In this document: positions 60,770 to 64,000 of the stretch, piece after piece
Position numbering within the stretch: the first letter of the stretch is position 1
How the letters are laid out: every line of letters begins with the position of its first letter
Origin: Streptomyces deccanensis
GTDB lineage: Bacteria; Actinomycetota; Actinomycetes; Streptomycetales; Streptomycetaceae
DNA length: 64,000 nucleotides
Assembly (NCBI RefSeq): GCF_022385335.1
Contig: NZ_CP092431.1
Location: 6,696,001-6,760,000 of the forward strand
Direction: 5' to 3'
Program-made: the position numbers and the translations under genes
Notes under the pieces: model-generated
Seen by the model: the letters and a program-made list of their open reading frames with translations, nothing else
Told to the model about the DNA's origin: nothing
Databases searched by the model: none

Positions 60770-61506
60770 ACAGCCTGATCAAGCTGGAACTCGTCCGTGC
60801 CCTGCGCAGCCGCAAGGCCATGTTCTTCACGGTGCTCTACCCCGCGCTGCTGTTCCTGCTCATCGCGGGCAGCGCGAGCACCACCGAGGAACTCGGCGAC
60901 ACCGGTCTGACCCTGCCGACGTACATGATGGTCTCCATGGCCTCCTTCGGCGCCCTGACGGCCGTCCTGATGGGCAACAGCGAACGCATCGCCAAGGAAC
61001 GCGAGAGCGGCTGGGTACGGCAGCTGCGGCTCACCACGCTGCCGGGGCGCGGCTACGTCCTCGCGAAGACCGCGAGCGCGGCCGTGGTCAGCCTGCCGGC
61101 CATCGTGGTCGTCTTCGTGGTGGCCGCCGTCGTGAAGGACGTACGCCTGGACGCCTGGCAGTGGCTCGCCCTGACCGGCGCGATCTGGGCCGGCAGCCTC
61201 GTCTTCGCCGCGCTCGGCGTCGCCATCGGCTACCTCGCCTCCGGGGACGCGGTCCGCCCGATCACGATGATCACCTACTTCGGTCTGTCGATGCTCGGCG
61301 GCCTGTGGATGCCGACGACGACGTTCCCCGAGTGGCTGCGGGACATCGCCGAGTGGGTGCCCACGCACGCGTACGCCTCGCTGGGGCAGGCCATCGAGCA
61401 GAGTCAGGCCCCGCACACCCGGGACCTCGTCATCCTGGCCGTCTCCTTCGCCCTGTTCGCGGGCGGCGCGGCCTGGCTCTACCGGAAGGACACGCTGAAG
61501 GCGTGA
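60766..61506 (+). CDS. ABC-2 type transporter permease
   Basis: 246 aa, GTG start inside the upstream stop. About six helices: AMFFTVLYPALLFLLIAG, YMMVSMASFGALTAVLMG, VVSLPAIVVVFVVAAVV, WLALTGAIWAGSLVFAALG, TMITYFGLSMLGGLWMP and LVILAVSFALFAGGAAWLY. The IAKERESGWVRQLRLTTLPG segment is characteristic of ABC-2 permeases of the DrrB/YadH type. It overlaps the kinase gene by 4 nt (GTGA), so the exporter and its sensor are translationally coupled; the kinase may sense through or together with this permease. Confidence 0.92.
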   Translation: MNSLIKLELVRALRSRKAMFFTVLYPALLFLLIAGSASTTEELGDTGLTLPTYMMVSMASFGALTAVLMGNSERIAKERESGWVRQLRLTTLPGRGYVLAKTASAAVVSLPAIVVVFVVAAVVKDVRLDAWQWLALTGAIWAGSLVFAALGVAIGYLASGDAVRPITMITYFGLSMLGGLWMPTTTFPEWLRDIAEWVPTHAYASLGQAIEQSQAPHTRDLVILAVSFALFAGGAAWLYRKDTLKA

Positions 61507-62672
61507 GCGGCGTCGGCATCGGGCAGCGCCCGCGGAACCGCAGACAGCGGGCGATCAAGTTCCTCTGGACCGGGATCTGGCTCGCCTATCTGAGCGCCCC
61601 CGTCAGCGACCTGCTGCACGGGGGCCACAGCGACGGCGTCGTCGTCCTCGGCTGGACCGGCCTGGTGGCGTTCGTCGCCTGGTACTTCGTGCTGATCTTC
61701 CGCGCCGGCCGCCGCGACACCACCCCCCTGGTGCTCGGCGCGCTCGCCGTCCTCGCCGCCCAGTCCGTCGTGCTCGCCCTCTCCCTCGGCCGGGAGTGGC
61801 TCGTCCTCTTCGTCTACGTCTCGGTCGCCTCCGGCGCGGCCCTCCCGCCGCGGCTCGCCCGCTTCACGATCCCGGCGGTGTCGGCCCTGCTCACGATCGT
61901 CGCCCTCGCCGTACCGCGCGGCGAGGCCTACCTCGCCTCCCTGCTCCTCCCGGCCCTCCTCGGCGGCTTCGCCATGACCGGCGTCCGCGAACTCATCCGC
62001 ACGACCCGGGAACTCCGCGAGGCCAGGGCCACGGTCGCCCAGCTCGCCGCGAACGAGGAGCGCCTGCGTCTCGCCCGTGACCTGCACGACCTCCTCGGCC
62101 ACTCGCTCTCCCTGATCACGCTGAAGAGCGAGCTGGCGGGCCGGATGCTCCCCGACCACCCCGACCGGGCCGCCCAGCAGGTCGCCGACATCGAACAGGT
62201 CAGCCGCCAGGCCCTGGTCGACGTCCGCGAGGCCGTCACCGGCTACCGGCGCCCCCGCCTCGGCGCCGAACTCGCGGGCGCCCGCGACGCGTTGACCGCG
62301 GCCGGCATCACCCCCGAACTGCCCGCCGACCCCGACCTCACCGACGTACCCGAGGAGAGCGAGTCCGCCCTCGCCTGGGCCCTGCGCGAGTCCGTCACCA
62401 ACGTCGTACGGCACAGCGGCGCCCACCGCTGCACGGTGGACCTCGTCCGCCGCCAGACCCTCGACGGCCCGGTGCTCGAACTGACAGTGGACGACGACGG
62501 ACGGGGCACTCCGGCCGGCGGCGTGGGCACGGGCAGCGGCCTGGCGGGCCTCACCGAGCGGCTGGCGAAGGTGGGCGGAACCCTCGAGGCGGGCCGCTCC
62601 CCCCACGGTTTCCGCCTGGTGGCCCGGGCCCCCGCCAGGCCCTGCGACCCGGACGTAGGATCCGGCGCATGA
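61503..62672 (+). CDS. Sensor histidine kinase (HisKA_3, DesK/NarL-type)
   Basis: 389 aa from the GTG at 61503. About five or six N-terminal transmembrane helices up to residue 165 (for example WLAYLSAPVSDLL and VLGWTGLVAFVAWYFVLIF) with short loops suggest an intramembrane sensor. The dimerisation/phosphoacceptor helix RLARDLHDLLGHSLSLITLK carries the His near residue 196. The HATPase domain has RESVTNVVRHSGAHRC, DDDGRGTPAGG and GSGLAGLTERLAKVGGTLEA. Partner regulator overlaps by 4 nt (ATGA). It likely detects membrane perturbation or the exporter substrate. Confidence 0.94.
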   Translation: MSGVGIGQRPRNRRQRAIKFLWTGIWLAYLSAPVSDLLHGGHSDGVVVLGWTGLVAFVAWYFVLIFRAGRRDTTPLVLGALAVLAAQSVVLALSLGREWLVLFVYVSVASGAALPPRLARFTIPAVSALLTIVALAVPRGEAYLASLLLPALLGGFAMTGVRELIRTTRELREARATVAQLAANEERLRLARDLHDLLGHSLSLITLKSELAGRMLPDHPDRAAQQVADIEQVSRQALVDVREAVTGYRRPRLGAELAGARDALTAAGITPELPADPDLTDVPEESESALAWALRESVTNVVRHSGAHRCTVDLVRRQTLDGPVLELTVDDDGRGTPAGGVGTGSGLAGLTERLAKVGGTLEAGRSPHGFRLVARAPARPCDPDVGSGA

Positions 62673-63283
62673 CCCGCACGATCAAGGTCCTGCTCGCCGA
62701 GGACCAGTCCATGGTCCGCGAGGCACTGGCCGCCCTGCTCGGCCTGGAGGACGACATCGAGGTCGTGGCCCAGGTCGCCCGCGGCGACGAGGTCCTGGCC
62801 GCCGCCCGCGCCCACGCCGTCGACGTGGCCCTCCTCGACATCGAGATGCCGGGCGCGACGGGCATCGAGGCGGCCGCCGAGGTCCACCGGGCGCTCCCGG
62901 CGGTGAAGCTGGTCGTCCTCACCACCTTCGGCCGCCCCGGCTACCTCCGCAGCGCCATGGAGGCCGGCGCCGACGCCTTCCTGGTCAAGGATGCCCCCGC
63001 CGCCCAGCTCGCGGACGCGGTCCGCAGAGTCCTCGCGGGTGAGCGGGTCATCGACCCGACGCTCGCGGCAGCGGCCCTGGCGGAGGGCGCGAACCCCCTG
63101 ACCGACCGCGAACGCGAGGTCCTGCGCGCGGCGGCCGACGGCTCGACGAACGCGGAACTGGCCGAGACCCTCCACCTCTCCCAGGGCACGGTCCGCAACT
63201 ACCTGTCGACGGCGATCCACAAACTGGCGGTGAGAAACAGAACGGAGGCGGTGCGCACCGCGAGGGAGAAGGGCTGGTTGTAG
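62669..63283 (+). CDS. LuxR/NarL-family response regulator
   Basis: 204 aa (MTRTIKVLLAEDQSMVREAL). Receiver domain with the acidic pocket AEDQ, the phosphoacceptor Asp in VDVALLDIEMPGATGI, and the conserved VLTTFG Thr and LVKDAP Lys. C-terminal LuxR helix-turn-helix: LTDREREVLRAAADGSTNAE followed by LAETLHLSQGTVRNYLSTAI. Close to the DesR group. It likely binds the ATGAC-N4-GTCAT dyad upstream of its own operon. Last gene of the four-gene unit. Confidence 0.95.
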   Translation: MTRTIKVLLAEDQSMVREALAALLGLEDDIEVVAQVARGDEVLAAARAHAVDVALLDIEMPGATGIEAAAEVHRALPAVKLVVLTTFGRPGYLRSAMEAGADAFLVKDAPAAQLADAVRRVLAGERVIDPTLAAAALAEGANPLTDREREVLRAAADGSTNAELAETLHLSQGTVRNYLSTAIHKLAVRNRTEAVRTAREKGWL

Positions 63284-63330
63284 GTCGCAGGGCTGTGCTG
63301 GTGACCGAGTCCAGGGGCAGCCACCGCCAG

Positions 63331-63405
63331 GGGCGCGGGCCTGAGACATATGCGGCTCCGCCGCGCGGGCGCGACCAGCCACGACGCACCCGCACTCGCC
63401 CGACT
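63331..63405. repeat. Second type of dispersed GC-rich intergenic repeat
   Basis: AGGGGCGCGGGCCTGAGACA followed by TATGCGGCTCCGCCGCGCGG and GCGACCAGCC, then ACGCACCCGCAC. The end GCGACCAGCC ... ACGCACCCGCAC is shared with the flank of copy A (131-155). It looks like a related Streptomyces intergenic element with a GCGGCTCCGCCGC hairpin. Confidence 0.5.
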
Positions 63406-63433
63406 GGAGGTGTCCCACGGCGAAGAGGCGCCC

Positions 63434-64000
63434 TCAGTTCAGCCGAGCCCGAGCCGCCTCCGCCTGCCGCCGCATCTTCTCCGCGGCCCCGGCATCCACC
63501 CCGGCCACGACCTCCGCGTACTCCTCCAACGCGGCAGCGCCCCGCACGAACTCCCCCCGCTGCACCAGCAATCGCGCCCACTCGTACCGCAGTCGCCCGG
63601 GATGCGAGGGCATCGCCAGCGACAACTCCAGCGCCCACAACGCCACATCCGTCCGCTCGGGCCGCGCCGCCGCCCACGCCCGCACGTTGTTGAGGACCCG
63701 CACCACCACGTCGAGCGGATCGGCGGGACTCAGCACCGACGGGTCCAGCGGAGCCCCCGTCGCCCCGGCCACCAGCAGCTCCGCGTCGCTCCCGCTCAGC
63801 ACCCGCCCCCCGTCGAACGGGTCGGCGAGGACCTGCTCCTCACGGGGCCCGAACCCGACCACGAAGTGCCCCGGCAGCGCGACCCCGTACACGGGCGCAC
63901 CCGCCCGCCGGGCCACCTCCATCCACACCACGGACAGCAGGATCGGCAACCCCCGCCGCCGTACGAGCACCTGGTGCAGCAGCGACGACTCCAGCCGCTG
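63434..64000 (-). CDS. Transglutaminase-like (SirB1/Transglut_core2) protein, N-terminus beyond window
   Basis: 189 in-frame codons are seen to the window edge, and the 5' end is cut off. QRLESSLLHQVLVRRRGLPI leads into PVYGVALPGHFVVGFGPREE and VLADPFDGGRVLSGSDAELL, the core of SirB1-type transglutaminase-like folds. A helical, TPR-like C-terminus follows (LWALELSLAMPSHPGRLRYE ... GEFVRGAAALEEYAEVV). In bacteria this family is of unknown or protein-quality-control function. The His in LPGHF and the downstream Asp match the remnant of the papain-like triad; the Cys would lie upstream. Confidence 0.85.
   Translation of the reverse strand, partial: QRLESSLLHQVLVRRRGLPILLSVVWMEVARRAGAPVYGVALPGHFVVGFGPREEQVLADPFDGGRVLSGSDAELLVAGATGAPLDPSVLSPADPLDVVVRVLNNVRAWAAARPERTDVALWALELSLAMPSHPGRLRYEWARLLVQRGEFVRGAAALEEYAEVVAGVDAGAAEKMRRQAEAARARLN

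Overview
The window is high-GC actinobacterial chromosome, almost certainly from a Streptomyces species. The evidence is the GC-saturated third codon positions with large antisense ORF shadows, frequent GTG/TTG starts, mycothiol synthesis (mshB), a polyphosphate glucokinase, a SpoIIE phosphatase/anti-sigma-type kinase pair, and a five-gene oligopeptide importer ordered exactly like bldKABCDE. The gene order ispH-ppgK ... sdhCAB - lipoprotein - typA - bldKABCDE - second opp operon resembles, from memory, the S. coelicolor SCO5058-SCO5121 interval. In that species the actinorhodin cluster lies inside this interval; it is absent here.

Layout. 1-5.1 kb: ispH and ppgK flanked by two copies of a long GC-rich inverted repeat, a DUF6542 membrane protein divergent from ychF, and a Uma2 nuclease gene broken by an in-frame amber codon. 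5.1-14.3 kb: an fxs (FxSxx-COOH) RiPP locus on the minus strand. It runs fxsA (precursor peptide), fxsC (TIR-like), fxsT (MinD/ParA-like + TIR + NB-ARC + TPR), fxsB (radical SAM/SPASM) and an unusual fusion of an HExxH peptide-hydroxylase-type domain to an AAC(3)-type acetyltransferase. A 57-aa membrane ORF is divergent from it. 14.3-24.8 kb: threonine synthase-like enzyme, septum-formation-domain membrane protein, GntR/UTRA regulator, SPOR mini-protein, NUDIX hydrolase, an HATPase anti-sigma-type kinase, a PAS-GAF-SpoIIE-HATPase phosphatase, and a long membrane protein with a D-x-P low-complexity repeat. 24.9-28.9 kb: succinate dehydrogenase/fumarate reductase operon.

29.3-53.1 kb is dominated by peptide uptake. 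It holds a lone peptide-binding lipoprotein, typA, the bldKABCDE-like operon behind a long AT-richer leader, an ATPase-less permease-lipoprotein-permease operon on the opposite strand, and a complete second oligopeptide ABC operon. Between bldKE and the ATPase-less operon lies a lower-GC patch (about 40.4-42.9 kb) with two small secreted proteins, a decayed copy of the bldKE 3' end and a frameshifted glyoxalase-like pseudogene. 53.2-64 kb: prolyl oligopeptidase-family peptidase, small membrane proteins, mshB, DUF6113 protein, a disordered PG_binding_4 membrane protein, an ABC-2 exporter operon overlapping its own histidine kinase/response regulator, and a truncated transglutaminase-like gene at the edge.

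The most interesting system is the fxs locus. Its HExxH domain is separate from FxsB, has an intact motif and is fused to an acetyltransferase, and its precursor ends FASALL, one residue longer than the canonical tail. No tRNA, rRNA, CRISPR array, intact insertion sequence or phage gene was recognised.
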